Positions 1 to 9,627 of a stretch of 64,000 bases of DNA are shown here, one piece after another. A model generated the notes under the pieces. It was not told the origin of the DNA and searched no databases. It saw nothing but the letters and a program-made list of their open reading frames with translations. The stretch is from Mycolicibacterium parafortuitum. Its GTDB lineage: Bacteria > Actinomycetota > Actinomycetes > Mycobacteriales > Mycobacteriaceae. Where the stretch lies: the NCBI RefSeq assembly GCF_010725485.1, contig NZ_AP022598.1, forward strand, positions 3,906,001 to 3,970,000, given 5' to 3'. Position numbers and translations under genes: made by a program. Position 1 is the first letter of the stretch; every line of letters begins with the position of its first letter.

Positions 1-631
1 TCACGAGCTCGACACAATGGTGGGAGATCGGACTGTTCACCACCGTCGACCCGGTGCCCGACGGGACCCCGGCCCAGCCGGACCTGATGATGCACTACGG
101 CAGCGTGCCGTTCGACATGAACACGCTGCGGCACGGCTATCCGACCACCGACAACGGATTCTGCCTGACGCCCAACGTGACCCAGGGCCGGTCTCGGGGC
201 ACGGTGCGACTGCGCTCGCGCGATTTCCGCGACCGGGCCCGGGTGGATCCGCGGTATTTCACCGACCCCGACGGTTACGACGAGCGGATCATGCTGGCCG
301 GTGTCCGGCTGGCCCGCCGGATCGCCGAGCAGGCGCCGCTGGCACCGTGGGTGGCCCGGGAACTGGCCCCCGGGCCGGCCGCGACGACCGACGACGAGCT
401 GCTCGACTACATCCACCGGTGCCACAACACCGTGTACCACCCGGCCGGGACCGCCCGGATGGGAGCGGCAGGGATCCGATGGCGGTCCTCGACCCGCAGC
501 TGAGGGTCAAGGGTGTGACGGGTCTGCGCGTCGTGGACGCATCGGCGATGCCGAAACTGCCTGCGGTCAATCCGAACATCACCGTGATGACGATGGCGGA
601 GAAGTGTGCCGACCTCATCCGAACCGCCTGA
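1..631 (+). pseudogene. GMC-family flavin oxidoreductase, C-terminal part (frame broken near 470)
   Basis: This is the C-terminal part of an FAD-dependent glucose-methanol-choline oxidoreductase (choline-dehydrogenase-like); the FAD-binding N-terminus lies before the window. Reading from base 3 gives the family's C-terminal domain up to the signature HPAGTARMG, whose region carries the catalytic His. The tail [12 protein letters not shown]...[24 protein letters not shown], with the conserved NPN segment, continues in another frame after a one-base loss near 466-475. Both halves are well conserved, so a sequencing deletion is more likely than true inactivation. The stop at 629-631 lies in a 21-nt tandem repeat that overlaps the next gene. 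The substrate cannot be told from this fragment. Confidence 0.85.
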
Positions 632-2489
632 CGGCGCCGATCTCTTGCCTGACGGCCCCGATCTCTTGCCTGACGGCCGCGATCTGCCGGCCTTCCTGGC
701 CGAACACACCCCGTTCCAGGGGGCGACGGACGACGAACTCGCGGCGCTGGCCGCCGGTGCCGTGCTCGAACGCTTCCCGGCCGCCGCGGTGGTCGCGGAC
801 TATTCGGCGCGGGTGCCCGACGAGGTGTGGATGGTGTGCGACGGCGGCGTCGCGTTGCGCTCGGTCGGCGACGGCTCCCTGATCGACGTCGTGACGCCGG
901 GCGGCATCTTCGGCTACATGCCGCTGCTGGCTGGAGCCGGAATGGATTTCGAGGCCCGCACCACCGTGCCCAGCACCCTGGTCAAGTTGCCGGGTGCGCT
1001 GGTGCGGGCCCAGTTCGCCAAACCCGCGGGGCTGGCGTTCCTGGCGTCGGGATGGAATCTCGGCCGGGAGCGGCCGGCGATCGCGCCCGCCGTCGACAGC
1101 AGGCCGGTCGCCGGGCTCATCGGTGCCGACGCGCTGCTGGTCGCGCCGACCGATTCGGTACGCGACGTGGTCGTGCGGATGACCGAGCGCCACGTGTCCT
1201 GCGCGTTGATCCGGCTGCCCGGCGGCGGCCTCGGTATCTTCACCGACCGCGACCTGCGCACCCGGGTGGTCGCGGCCGGGCTGCCGGTCGACGTCGCCGT
1301 CGAGCGGGTGATGAGCGCCGGCGCGCACCGTCACCGCCGACCTGACCGCCGACAGCGTGCTGATGGAGATGCTCGAATGCGGTCTGCGGCACATGCCTGT
1401 GCTGACCGCGCGCGGCGAGGTGCTCGGCGTCCTCGAGGATGCCGACCTGCTGGCCGCCTCCGCGCGGCAGAGTTTCCAGCTGCGCCGCGCGATCGCGCAG
1501 CCGGTGACGCGGACCAGCTGCAGCAGGTCGGCGAGCGGGTCACCGCCACCGCGGTCGAACTGTTCGCCAACGGCACCAACGCCGCGGCGACCAGCGCGAT
1601 CCTGTCGGTGGTCATCGACAGCCTGATCCGCCGCGCCCTCGAACTCGTACTCGCACGGCCCGAGAACTCCGGCGCGGACGGCTTCGCGTGGCTGACGCTG
1701 GGCAGCATCGCGCGGCGTGAGGCGATGCCGTCCTCGGACGTCGACAGCGCGCTGTCGTGGCGCGACGACCTGGCCGGGCAAGATGGGCGGCTGCGCTCCG
1801 TGGCCGCCGAGGTGCACCGGTTGCTCGACGGTTGCGGACTGCCGGCCGACAGCAACGGCGCCATCGCCGCCGAGCCGGCCTTCGCGCGGTCGCAGTCGCA
1901 GTGGTCACGCGCGGCGCACGCGTGGGTCGAAGATCCGCTGCGCAACCGCGGCCTGATCATGTCGTCACTGCTGTTGGATGCGCGGGTGGGGTGGGGTGAC
2001 ACCGCGCTGCACACCGCCGCGGAGGCCTTCCAGCGGATCCGCAGGCGGCACCCGGAGACGCTGCGACTGCAGCTGCTCGACGCGCTGGCGGGCAAGATCC
2101 GGACATGGTCGCTGCGGGATGTGTTGGCGCGCCGCGGCGGGACGTTCGACGTGAAGAATCACGCGCTGACCCCGATCGTGAACCTCGCCCGCTGGGGCGG
2201 ACTTTCGGCCGGGATGACCTCGGCGAGCACCCCGGCGCGGCTGGCAGCCGCCGCGCAGGCCGGTGCGCTCACCGAGGCCGACAGCCGCACGCTGTGCGAT
2301 GTGTTCGCGATGCTGCAGCGGCTGCGGATGACCCACCAGGTCGAACAGATCGCCGCCGGGCGCACCCCGGGCGACGTCGTCACGATGTCGGAACTGTCCC
2401 CGCTGCACCGCAGTCTGCTCGGCGATGGGGTGCGTGAGATCGCCGCGGTGCGCCGACGTGTCGTCAACCTCGGCCGCATCGGCGTATAA
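606..2489 (+). CDS. cNMP-like/CBS-domain/DUF294 nucleotidyltransferase protein with two compensating frame shifts
   Basis: This is a signalling-type protein: a cyclic-nucleotide-binding-like N-terminus (about residues 25-140), a CBS pair (about 170-300), a DUF294/GlnD-like nucleotidyltransferase domain with [18 protein letters not shown] (the G-S...D-x-D metal motif), and a DUF294 C-terminal helical domain. The frame stays open throughout, but between about 1320 and 1503 it reads Arg-rich non-homologous sequence. The true second CBS domain ([39 protein letters not shown]) is in the next frame, so two opposite one-base errors are likely. The GTG start overlaps the upstream oxidoreductase, and the N-terminus is a heptad repeat (PDGxDLL) encoded by a tandem DNA repeat. 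The partner enzyme and nucleotide are unknown. Confidence 0.75.
   Translation: MPTSSEPPDGADLLPDGPDLLPDGRDLPAFLAEHTPFQGATDDELAALAAGAVLERFPAAAVVADYSARVPDEVWMVCDGGVALRSVGDGSLIDVVTPGGIFGYMPLLAGAGMDFEARTTVPSTLVKLPGALVRAQFAKPAGLAFLASGWNLGRERPAIAPAVDSRPVAGLIGADALLVAPTDSVRDVVVRMTERHVSCALIRLPGGGLGIFTDRDLRTRVVAAGLPVDVAVERVMSAGAHRHRRPDRRQRADGDARMRSAAHACADRARRGARRPRGCRPAGRLRAAEFPAAPRDRAAGDADQLQQVGERVTATAVELFANGTNAAATSAILSVVIDSLIRRALELVLARPENSGADGFAWLTLGSIARREAMPSSDVDSALSWRDDLAGQDGRLRSVAAEVHRLLDGCGLPADSNGAIAAEPAFARSQSQWSRAAHAWVEDPLRNRGLIMSSLLLDARVGWGDTALHTAAEAFQRIRRRHPETLRLQLLDALAGKIRTWSLRDVLARRGGTFDVKNHALTPIVNLARWGGLSAGMTSASTPARLAAAAQAGALTEADSRTLCDVFAMLQRLRMTHQVEQIAAGRTPGDVVTMSELSPLHRSLLGDGVREIAAVRRRVVNLGRIGV
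628..690 (+). repeat. Three tandem 21-nt repeats across a stop codon
   Basis: The unit ctgacggcSccgatctcttgc occurs at 628-648, 649-669 and, degenerate after gatct, at 670-690. The first copy contains the TGA of the oxidoreductase (629-631). The second and third lie in the start of the CBS/DUF294 gene and encode PDG-x-DLL heptads. Confidence 0.85.
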
Positions 2490-2501
2490 GGTGGCCCGGT
2501 A

Positions 2502-3294
2502 ATGCCTGCGCACCTCGACACGTCCTCTGCGGACCAGCCCGCCGCGGTTCAATCGGTCGATCGCGCACTGCTGGTGCTCGAGATCGTCGCGCAACTCGGT
2601 CAGGCCGGTGTCACCGAGATCGCCGCCGAACTCGGGTGCACAAGTCGACCGTGTCGCGGTTGGTCGCGGTGCTGGAATCCCGCGGCTACGTCGAACAGGT
2701 CTCCGAGCGCGGCAAGTACCGGCTCGGGTTCGCGATCCCGCGGTTGGCGCACGTCGCCGGCGGGCAGAACGATCTGGTCAAACTCGGCCAGGCCGCATGC
2801 GACATGCTCAGCGTCTCGGTCGGCGAGACCGCCAATCTGGCTGTGCTGGACCAGGATCGAATCGTCAACATCGTCGAGGCCATCGGGCCCGCGGAGATCA
2901 CGCTGCGCACCTGGGTGGGGCAGAGCTGTCCGGCGCATGCGACCTCCAGCGGCAAGGTGCTGCTCGCCGGGCTGGACCCCAACGACGTGCGGGCACGGCT
3001 GACGGCCCGCTGCCGTCGTTCACCGAGTCGACGATCACCGATATGGCCGGGCTGCAGAACCAGTTGGCCGCCGTGCGTGAACGTGGATGGGCCAGTGTCA
3101 GTGAAGAACTCGAAGTCGGGCTCAACGCGGTCGCCGCGCCGGTCCACGACCGGCACTCGCAAGTGGTTGCGGCGCTCAGTGTTTCCGGCCCGTCCTACCG
3201 GCTGTCGGTGGAGCGCTTCGACGAAGTCGCCGGCCAGATCGTCGAGGCGGCCGACCAGATCAGCACGCGGTTAGGCTGGCGCGGCCGCCACTGA
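2502..3294 (+). pseudogene. IclR-family transcriptional regulator (two frame breaks)
   Basis: This is an IclR-type regulator of about 260 residues. An N-terminal winged helix-turn-helix (EIAAELG-HKSTVSRLVAVLESRGYVEQ) is followed by the ligand-binding effector domain (GETANLAVLDQDRIVNIVEAIGP... CPAHATSSGKVLLAGL... GWASVSEELEVGLNAVAAPVHD). The protein reads in three frames. A base appears lost at about 2636 after a GGG run, and another at about 3003 near GGCCC; restoring one base at each site rejoins a normal IclR. The gene starts 12 bp after the DUF294 gene, and its last 24 bp overlap the end of the convergent hydrolase. IclR proteins commonly control neighbouring catabolic genes, here possibly the GMC oxidoreductase; that link is inference. 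Confidence 0.8.
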
Positions 3295-5136
3295 GTCCCC
3301 GGTGATGACGGACAGGATCGTCCGCCACGAGTCCGACGGCCGGTTCAGCATGCCGGAGTGCGCATCCCAGCCGGCCACCGGTGTGCCGTCGTCGTAATCG
3401 CCTACGCGCAGCGGGATCACGTCGGCCATCTCGTCGGGTCGGCGCCGTGCGGCCCACCGGGGATGCCCTGCACCAGCTCGATGAAGTCGCCGGGCGCGGT
3501 CATCGAATAGCGTTCGACGAACGGGTTGCGGTTGTGCCAGTCCCCGGCGTCGTCCACCCCGACCCCGGCGCCCGCCGCGGCCAGGAACAGGGTGCGGTCC
3601 GAGGTCAGGCCGAGGGTCTCGGCGGTACCGACGATCGACCCGCCGTAGGAGTGCCCGATCACCGTCACCAGCGCCCCGTCGGGTGCCTGCCGGGCGACGT
3701 CCTCGCTGAACGCGACCAGGCGCGGCGCCATCTCCACCGCATAGCGCGGATCAGCTGCGTCCAGCACCGAGGCGACGTCGGGCACCTGCGGGAACGGGCC
3801 ACCCAGATAGGTGATCATCGCGACCTGCCCGCCGGACCCGGCGACGAACCTTCGCGCGGTCGCGGTGTTCGCCGCCGAGCGCTCGATCGCGGTGTTCACG
3901 CCCGGCACCAGCACCGCGACGTTGCGCGCGGCGCCCAGATCGCCGTGCAGTTCCACCAGGGACGCGCGGGCGGGATCGAAAGCCAGGATCTGGCGGGAGA
4001 TCCGCGCGCCGCCTGCCGGGTCGTCGACCTCGCCGAGCAGACCGCGATAGAACTCGATCCGGCGGGTGGACGGCTCGTCGGCACCGGACTCGGCGAGGAT
4101 CGCCGCGGCGATGTTGGTCCGGTTGGCCGCGACCCGCATCGGCCATGGCACCCCGTCGGTGTTACCCACCTGCTGCGGGAACCGCGCGATCAACTCGCGG
4201 CGCTGCGCGTCGGTCATCGCGTCGATCTGGGCGGCGATACGGTCCTGGCCCATCGCGGGCCAGCCGGCCACCACGTCGCCGGCGCCGACCGGCCAGGCGC
4301 CCGCGGGCACCGTCGCCGCCGGAGGCGCGGGTTCGGGGCCGCGCAGCGCCGCCGCGAGATCGGCGGCGGCGTCGGCGTCGGCGGCATCGAGCCGGTGCAG
4401 CGCCCCGGTCAGCCGGGCCGTCAGCTCACCGGCCCGCATCCGCAGCAGGTCGGCGGCGACCGCGTCCGAACCGCCGGAGAGCAGCACCAGCAGCGGAGTC
4501 GGGCCGGCGCCGACGGCCACGGATCCGTCCTCGGACACCGCGAAGCCCTCCAGCGTCGCGGTATCCGCGAGATCCAGCACGGTGTCGCGCGCCGACCCGA
4601 TCTGCGCGGCGCCGTCGCGGGCGGCCGCCGACGCCGTCACCATCCGCGCCGCCACCGTGTCCGCCTGCTCCTCCAGCTCCCGGGCACGAGCGCGGGCCGC
4701 GTCGGCAGCGTCGCCGATCCAGTGCTCGCGGCTGCGATCGGCCTCGCCGACCGCGTCGTCGACATGGGCGCACAGCCTGCGTGCCGCGTCGTCGCAATCC
4801 CTGGCCAGGGTCAGTAGCGCCTCCGGATTCCATTGCCGCGCCAGCGAACCGTCGGGCTCATCGCGGACCGAACCGGGCTACGTTGGCGGTATCGGTCTGC
4901 CGGAACGACTCGGCGTCGCACTGGCGGCGCCAGCCCAGTCGTTCAAGCCCGCGATCACCGCCGTGACCGCGTCCGCGAGCAGGCCGTCGACGTCGACGGC
5001 GGCCACCGCGGCGCCGGCCAGCGCCGCCGGGTCGAGGGCGGGCCGGCGTTCGCGCGCGACGTCGTCGGCAACGCGGCCGAAGCAGGTCGGCCGCGGCGAT
5101 CAGCCGGTCCGGGTCGACATGTGCGATTTCCCCCAT
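3271..5136 (-). pseudogene. Alpha/beta hydrolase of the DUF1023 (Abhydrolase_8) type, multiple frame breaks
   Basis: This is a mycobacterial alpha/beta hydrolase of roughly 600 residues. The C-terminal half carries the DUF1023 hydrolase domain, with nucleophile elbow GHSYGG (Ser nucleophile) preceded by NVAVLVPGVNT and YLGGPFPQVPD. The N-terminal half is Ala-rich and helical (GSLARQWNPEALLTLARDCDDAARRLCAHVDD), resembling the WXG100-like leader regions found in this family. The main open stretch is 3417-4655. The N-terminus from the ATG at 5136 is spread over other frames with breaks near 5080, 4925 and 4865, and the C-terminal tail MADVIPLRVGDYDDGTPVAG continues after a break near 3430. The natural substrate is unknown. 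Confidence 0.7.
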
Positions 5137-5246
5137 GGCTCATGCTGACACCGGCCGCAGGGGCTCGACCCCGGTTATCCACAGGGGCGCCCTCGTGATG
5201 AGTGTCCGGCCGACCTGTGAGGCAGACAACAAGTAGTCTCGATGAG

Positions 5247-6611
5247 GTGCAGCGACGAATCATGGGCATCGAGACCGAATTCGGGGTGACCTGCACGTTC
5301 CACGGCCACCGACGACTGAGTCCCGACGAGGTCGCCCGCTACCTTTTCCGCCGGGTGGTGTCGTGGGGACGTAGCAGCAACGTCTTCCTCCGCAACGGTG
5401 CGCGCCTGTATCTGGACGTGGGCAGCCACCCGGAGTATGCGACGGCCGAATGCGACAGCCTCACCCAACTGGTCACCCACGACCGCGCCGGTGAACGCGT
5501 CCTCGAAGATCTGCTCATCGACGCCGAGCAGCGCCTCGCCGACGAGGGCATCGGCGGCGACATCTACCTGTTCAAGAACAACACCGACTCGGCGGGCAAC
5601 TCGTACGGCTGCCACGAGAACTACCTGATCGTGCGGGCCGGCGAGTTCTCCCGGATCTCCGATGTGCTGCTGCCGTTCCTGGTCACCCGCCAGCTGATCT
5701 GCGGTGCGGGCAAGGTGCTGCAGACGCCCAAGGCGGCGACCTACTGCCTGTCGCAGCGCGCCGAACACATCTGGGAGGGCGTCTCCTCGGCGACGACCCG
5801 GTCGCGCCCGATCATCAACACCCGCGACGAGCCGCACGCCGACGCCGAGAAGTACCGCCGGCTGCACGTGATCGTCGGCGACTCGAACATGAGCGAATCC
5901 ACCACGATGCTCAAGGTCGGGTCGGCGTCGCTGGTGCTGGAGATGATCGAAGCCGGTGTCGCGTTCCGCGACTTCTCGCTGGACAACCCGATCCGCGCGA
6001 TCCGCGAGGTCAGCCACGACCTGACCGGGCGGCGCCCGGTGCGGCTGGCGGGCGGGCGGCAGGCCAGCGCGCTCGACATCCAGCGCGAGTACTACGCCCG
6101 CGCGGTGGAGTACCTGCAGAGCCGCGAGCCCAACACCCAGATCGAGCAGGTCGTCGACCTGTGGGGCCGCCAGCTCGACGCGGTGGAGAGTCAGGACTTC
6201 GCGAAGGTCGACACCGAGATCGACTGGGTGATCAAGCGCAAGCTGTTCCAGCGCTATCAGGACCGCTACAACATGGAGCTGTCCGACCCGAAGATCAGCC
6301 AGCTCGACCTGGCCTACCACGACATCAAGCGCGGCCGCGGCGTGTTCGACCTGCTGCAGCGCAAGGGGCTGGCCGCCCGCATCACCACCGACGAGGAGAT
6401 CGAGGCGGCGGTCAACACCCCGCCGCAGACCACCCGGGCGAAGCTGCGTGGCGAGTTCATCAGCGCAGCGCAGGAGGCGGGACGGGATTTCACCGTCGAC
6501 TGGGTGCACCTCAAGCTCAACGACCAGGCTCAGCGCACCGTGCTGTGCAAGGACCCGTTCCGCTCGGTCGACGAGCGGGTGAAGCGGCTTCATCGCTGGG
6601 CGTCTATGTGA
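5247..6611 (+). CDS. pafA: PafA, Pup-protein ligase
   Basis: PafA joins the deamidated C-terminal Glu of the prokaryotic ubiquitin-like protein Pup to lysines of target proteins, using ATP, and so marks them for the mycobacterial proteasome. The product is 454 residues, the usual size. It carries the glutamine-synthetase-like N-terminus ([11 protein letters not shown], with the metal-binding Glu), the [15 protein letters not shown] loop, the [13 protein letters not shown] segment and the basic C-terminal domain. The downstream pafB-pafC order matches PafA rather than its paralogue Dop. GTG at 5247 is chosen because it gives the usual start [15 protein letters not shown] at 5262 is possible. 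The gene ends in a perfect 17-nt tandem duplication. Proteasome subunits and pup are not in this window. Confidence 0.97.
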   Translation: MQRRIMGIETEFGVTCTFHGHRRLSPDEVARYLFRRVVSWGRSSNVFLRNGARLYLDVGSHPEYATAECDSLTQLVTHDRAGERVLEDLLIDAEQRLADEGIGGDIYLFKNNTDSAGNSYGCHENYLIVRAGEFSRISDVLLPFLVTRQLICGAGKVLQTPKAATYCLSQRAEHIWEGVSSATTRSRPIINTRDEPHADAEKYRRLHVIVGDSNMSESTTMLKVGSASLVLEMIEAGVAFRDFSLDNPIRAIREVSHDLTGRRPVRLAGGRQASALDIQREYYARAVEYLQSREPNTQIEQVVDLWGRQLDAVESQDFAKVDTEIDWVIKRKLFQRYQDRYNMELSDPKISQLDLAYHDIKRGRGVFDLLQRKGLAARITTDEEIEAAVNTPPQTTRAKLRGEFISAAQEAGRDFTVDWVHLKLNDQAQRTVLCKDPFRSVDERVKRLHRWASM

Positions 6612-6631
6612 GCCGGGCGTCTATGTGAGCC
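6598..6631. repeat. Perfect 17-nt tandem duplication at the pafA stop codon
   Basis: The unit gggcgtctatgtgagcc occurs at 6598-6614 and 6615-6631. The first copy carries the pafA TGA (6609-6611). The second, read on the minus strand, supplies the TAG stop (6621-6623) of the convergent methyltransferase. Confidence 0.9.
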
Positions 6632-7208
6632 GGTGCACGCTCACCGCGTAGTCACCACCGTCGTACGGGGCTCGGTCCCACGTCGACCAGCGGTCGGTGA
6701 GCGTCAAGCCCGCCGCGGCGGCGATCTCGTCGTAGCGCTGCAACGTCAGCCGTCCCGTCGCGAGCTGGAAGCCCGCGACCAGCAGACCGCCGGGCGCCAG
6801 CCGGCGCGCCAGCGCCGCGACCACCGCCGCCTCGGTGCCGCGGGCCAGGAAGATCATCACGTTGCCCGGCAGCGCGACCACGTCGAACGTCTCGTGCAGA
6901 TGTCTGTCGGCGTCCACGAGGTCCGCCTCCACCCACCGCAGCGCCGGCGCCTTGGCCCGCGCGGCGTCCAGCATCCCCGGGTCGGCGTCGACACCGACGA
7001 CCGAGTAGCCGCGTGCGGCGAGTTCGATTGCGACCCTTCCGGTTCCGCAGCCCGCGTCCAGGACGCGGGTGCCGCCGGTGCGGCGCAGCAGCTCCTCGAT
7101 CAGGTCCGCCTCGCCGTGCACGTTCGCCCCGGACGCCGCCAGCTGCTGCCAGCGGGCGTCGTAATCGCGGCCGCGCGGCCGGTCGGACTGCTGCCATCGA
7201 GTGCCCAT
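6621..7208 (-). CDS. Class I SAM-dependent methyltransferase
   Basis: This is a small class I methyltransferase (195 residues) with a Rossmann SAM-binding core: motif I VLDAGCGTGRVAIELAARG, the acidic ribose contact GVDADPGML, the motif IV region FDVVALPGNVM, then LAPGGLLVAGFQL. It resembles the methyltransferase-25/11 group, and the substrate cannot be inferred. ATG at 7208 (MGTRWQQSDRPRGRDYDARW) is preferred; the open frame continues upstream to 7361, but that part overlaps pafB and has no family character. It is divergent from pafB (70 bp between starts) and convergent with pafA (9-bp gap), so the promoter region is shared with pafBC. Confidence 0.85.
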   Translation of the reverse strand: MGTRWQQSDRPRGRDYDARWQQLAASGANVHGEADLIEELLRRTGGTRVLDAGCGTGRVAIELAARGYSVVGVDADPGMLDAARAKAPALRWVEADLVDADRHLHETFDVVALPGNVMIFLARGTEAAVVAALARRLAPGGLLVAGFQLATGRLTLQRYDEIAAAAGLTLTDRWSTWDRAPYDGGDYAVSVHRLT

Positions 7209-7265
7209 CGCCGTTGATTGTGCCCGGACGCGCACATCGCCTGTCGAGCGGGATGTGCCGCACCC

Positions 7266-7278
7266 TAAGCTCGTAGCC
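7266..7278 (+). promoter_or_regulatory. Likely leaderless promoter of pafB
   Basis: A TANNNT-type -10 (TAAGCT, 7266-7271) lies so that +1 would fall at 7278, one base before the pafB GTG at 7279. There is no Shine-Dalgarno sequence, as in mycobacterial leaderless mRNAs. Confidence 0.45.
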
Positions 7279-8281
7279 GTGGCGATCTCGAAAGTCGAAC
7301 GCTTGATGAACCTGGTCATCGCGTTGCTGTCGACGCGGTCCTTCATCACCGCCGACCGCATCCGCGAAACCGTGTACGGCTATTCGGGTGAGGCCAGCGA
7401 CGAAGCGTTCTCGCGGATGTTCGAGCGCGACAAGAACGAACTGCGCGACCTGGGCATCCCGCTGGAGACCGGCCGGGTGTCCCCGTCTGACCCGACCGAG
7501 GGCTACCGGATCAACCGCGATGCGTACGCGCTGCCCGCGGTGGAACTCACCCCGGACGAGGCCGCCGCGGTCGCCGTGGCCACCCAACTGTGGGAATCCC
7601 CGGAGCTGATCACCGCCACCCAGGGGGCGCTGCTGAAACTGCGCGCCGCGGGCGTCGACGTCGAGGCGCCCGACGGTGACGTGGCCATCACCTCCACCGG
7701 TGCGCTGCCCGGTCTGCGCGGCTCCGAGGAGGTGCTCGGAATCCTGTTGTCGGCCATCGACTCCGGCCGTGCGGTCACCTTCCCGTACCGTCCGTCGCGC
7801 AGCGAGCCGTATACGACGCGCACGCTGGAGCCGTGGGGTGTGGTCACCGACCGGGGCCGCTGGTATGTCGTCGGCCACGACCGCGACCGGGATGCGGTCC
7901 GGACCTTCCGGCTGTCCCGCATCGGCCCCGAGGTGCGGCCGACCGGGCCCGAGGGCGCGGTGCACAAACCCGAGGACGTCGACCTGCGCGGCATCGTCGC
8001 CAAGGTGGTCGGTGAGTGGCCGACGGCGGGCAGGCCACGGTGTGGGTGGCCGACGGGCGTGCCACCGCGCTGCGCCGCCGCGGCACGGTGGTCCGGCCCA
8101 GGACGATCGGGGGACGCGCGGGGGAGGAGATCACCATCGACATCGGCATGTTCGACCGGCTCGCCAGGGAGGTCGCCGGCTACGGCGCCGACGCGCTGGC
8201 GCTGGAACCGGCATCGCTGCGCGACGAAGTCATCGCGCGGCTGGAGGCGCATCTGCGACGCGCCTGGAGGCGCATCTGTGA
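7279..8281 (+). pseudogene. pafB: PafB, WYL-domain DNA damage regulator (frame broken near 8030)
   Basis: PafB, together with PafC, forms the transcription activator of the LexA/RecA-independent DNA damage response in mycobacteria. An N-terminal winged helix (KVERLMNLVIALLSTRSFITADRIRETVYGY) is followed by a WYL domain (GRAVTFPYRPSRSEPYTTRTLEPWGVVTDRGRWYVVGHDR) and a WCX tail. A one-base loss near 8030 moves the rest (GGQATVWVADGRATALRRRG...ALEPASLRDEVIARLEAHL) to another frame. The natural end is probably TGA 8279-8281 (RLEAHL stop) overlapping the pafC GTG, reached only if a second break in a 15-nt duplication at 8241-8278 is allowed. About 330 residues when repaired. A sequencing error is the simplest cause, since the rest is well conserved. 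Confidence 0.85.
8241..8278 (+). repeat. 15-nt duplication at the pafB/pafC junction
   Basis: The unit ctggaggcgcatctg occurs at 8241-8255 and 8264-8278 (23-nt period). Both copies encode LEAHL in their own frames. The second copy runs directly into the overlapping pafC GTG and putative pafB TGA. Confidence 0.85.
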
Positions 8282-9260
8282 CCGCCATCAGTGCCCGGCT
8301 GGTGCGGCTGCTCAACATGGTGCCGTACTTCCAGGCCAACCCGAAGATCACCTACACCGAGGCCGCCTCCGATCTCGGGGTCAGCGTCAAACAGTTGCGC
8401 GACGATCTCAACCAGCTGTGGATGTGCGGGTTGCCCGGCTACGGACCCGGTGACCTGATCGACTTCGAGTTCTCCGGCGACACCATCGAGGTCACCTTCT
8501 CGGCCGGTATCGACCACCCGTTGCGGCTGACCTCGCCCGAGGCGACCGGTGTGCTGGTGGCGCTGCGCGCGCTGGTCGACGTGCCGGGGATGGTCGACCC
8601 GGAGGCCGCCCGCAGCGCGATCGCCAAGATCGAATCCGCGGCAGGGGCCGTCGGCCACGTCGAGGGCGCGGCCGTCGACGAGCCCGCACCGGTCGAGAGC
8701 GAGGCCGCCGCGGCGGTGCGCACCGCGGTGCGCGACGACCGGGCGCTGGCCATCGAGTACTACTCGGCGTCGCGCGACATGCTGTCGGGCCGGGTGGTCG
8801 ACCCGATCCGGGTGGTGCTCGTCGCCGACCACAGCTATCTGGAGGCGTGGTGCCGGACCGCTGAAGCGGTGCGGCTGTTCCGGTTCGACCGCATCGTCGA
8901 CGCGCGCGTGCTCGACGAACCGGCGGTGCCGCCGCCCCGGCGGTGCGGTCCGGTCCGGACACCTCGCTGTTCGACCCGGACACCGCCGATCCGTCGCTGC
9001 CGACGGCGACGCTGCTGATCGACCGTTCGGCGTCGTGGATGTTCGACTACTACCCGCTGCGGGTGCTCAAGGAGTTCCCCGACGGGTCCTGTGAAGCCTC
9101 GATGACGTACGCCTCCGAGCAGTGGATGACGCGGTTCGTACTGGGCTTCGGCGCCGCGGTCCGGGTACTGGCGCCCGCCGGGCTCGCCGAGCAGGTCCGG
9201 CAGTCCGCATCGGCCGCGCTCGCGGCGTATCGGGTCGGCATCGACTCCGCCGGCGAGTAA
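8278..9260 (+). pseudogene. pafC: PafC, WYL-domain DNA damage regulator (frame broken near 8940)
   Basis: PafC is the obligate partner of PafB. It has an N-terminal winged helix (VTAISARLVRLLNMVPYFQANPKITYTEAASDLGVSVKQLRDDLNQLW), a WYL domain (ALAIEYYSASRDMLSGRVVDPIRVVLVADHSYLEAWCRTAEAVRLFRFDRI) and a C-terminal WCX domain ([43 protein letters not shown]). The last part lies in another frame after a one-base loss at a CCCC run near 8935-8940. When repaired, the length is about 326 residues, normal for the family. The GTG start overlaps the inferred pafB stop by 4 bp, suggesting translational coupling. The gene is followed by tatA 31 bp downstream. Confidence 0.87.
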
Positions 9261-9291
9261 GCTGAGCGCCAGACGTCTGGAGGTAATCAAA

Positions 9292-9555
9292 TTGGGTGGT
9301 CTACAACCCTGGCACTGGGTGATCGTGATTGCCGTGTTCGTCCTGCTGTTCGGCGCCAAGAAGCTCCCGGACGCGGCACGCTCACTGGGCAAGTCGATGC
9401 GCATCTTCAAGTCCGAGATCAAGGAGATGCAGTCGGATTCGAATCCGGCATCCCATTCGACCGCGCCGGAGCAGTCCGTGCAGCCGACGCAGATCACATC
9501 CGAGCGGGTCGCGGAGCCGTCGACGAACCCCAGCTCGGACAAACGCCCGGCCTGA
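9292..9555 (+). CDS. tatA: TatA, twin-arginine translocase subunit
   Basis: TatA forms the membrane-weakening/pore component of the Tat system, which exports folded proteins with RR signal peptides. The 87-residue product has the typical layout: short N-terminus, one membrane helix ([20 protein letters not shown]), the FGxxKLP hinge, an amphipathic helix ([20 protein letters not shown]) and a disordered Ser/Pro-rich tail. The start is TTG at 9292, supported by a strong GGAGG ribosome-binding site at 9279-9283. It follows pafC closely and precedes tatC, the conserved mycobacterial order. A stable hairpin separates tatA from tatC. Confidence 0.95.
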   Translation: MGGLQPWHWVIVIAVFVLLFGAKKLPDAARSLGKSMRIFKSEIKEMQSDSNPASHSTAPEQSVQPTQITSERVAEPSTNPSSDKRPA

Positions 9556-9571
9556 CCGGACAATTCGCAGG

Positions 9572-9589
9572 ACGCGGCTACGGCCGCGT
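9572..9589 (+). terminator. Stable UNCG-loop hairpin between tatA and tatC
   Basis: Stem acgcggc (9572-9578) pairs perfectly with gccgcgt (9583-9589) around the loop tacg, giving a C(UACG)G tetraloop, an exceptionally stable RNA fold. No U-run follows, so it may be a processing or attenuation element rather than a classical terminator. Confidence 0.6.
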
Positions 9590-9627
9590 TCGTGATTTCG
9601 CGGCTGTGAGCAGCAATTAGGCCCCCT

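Noticed and set aside
2502..3294. Programmed frameshifting in the IclR gene
   Set aside because: No slippery heptamer or downstream structure is seen, and similar breaks occur in unrelated neighbours, so sequence error is simpler.
3381..4817. 478-codon plus-strand frame over the DUF1023 hydrolase
   Set aside because: The hydrolase motifs, including GHSYGG, are on the minus strand. The plus-strand translation is Arg/Gly-rich shadow.
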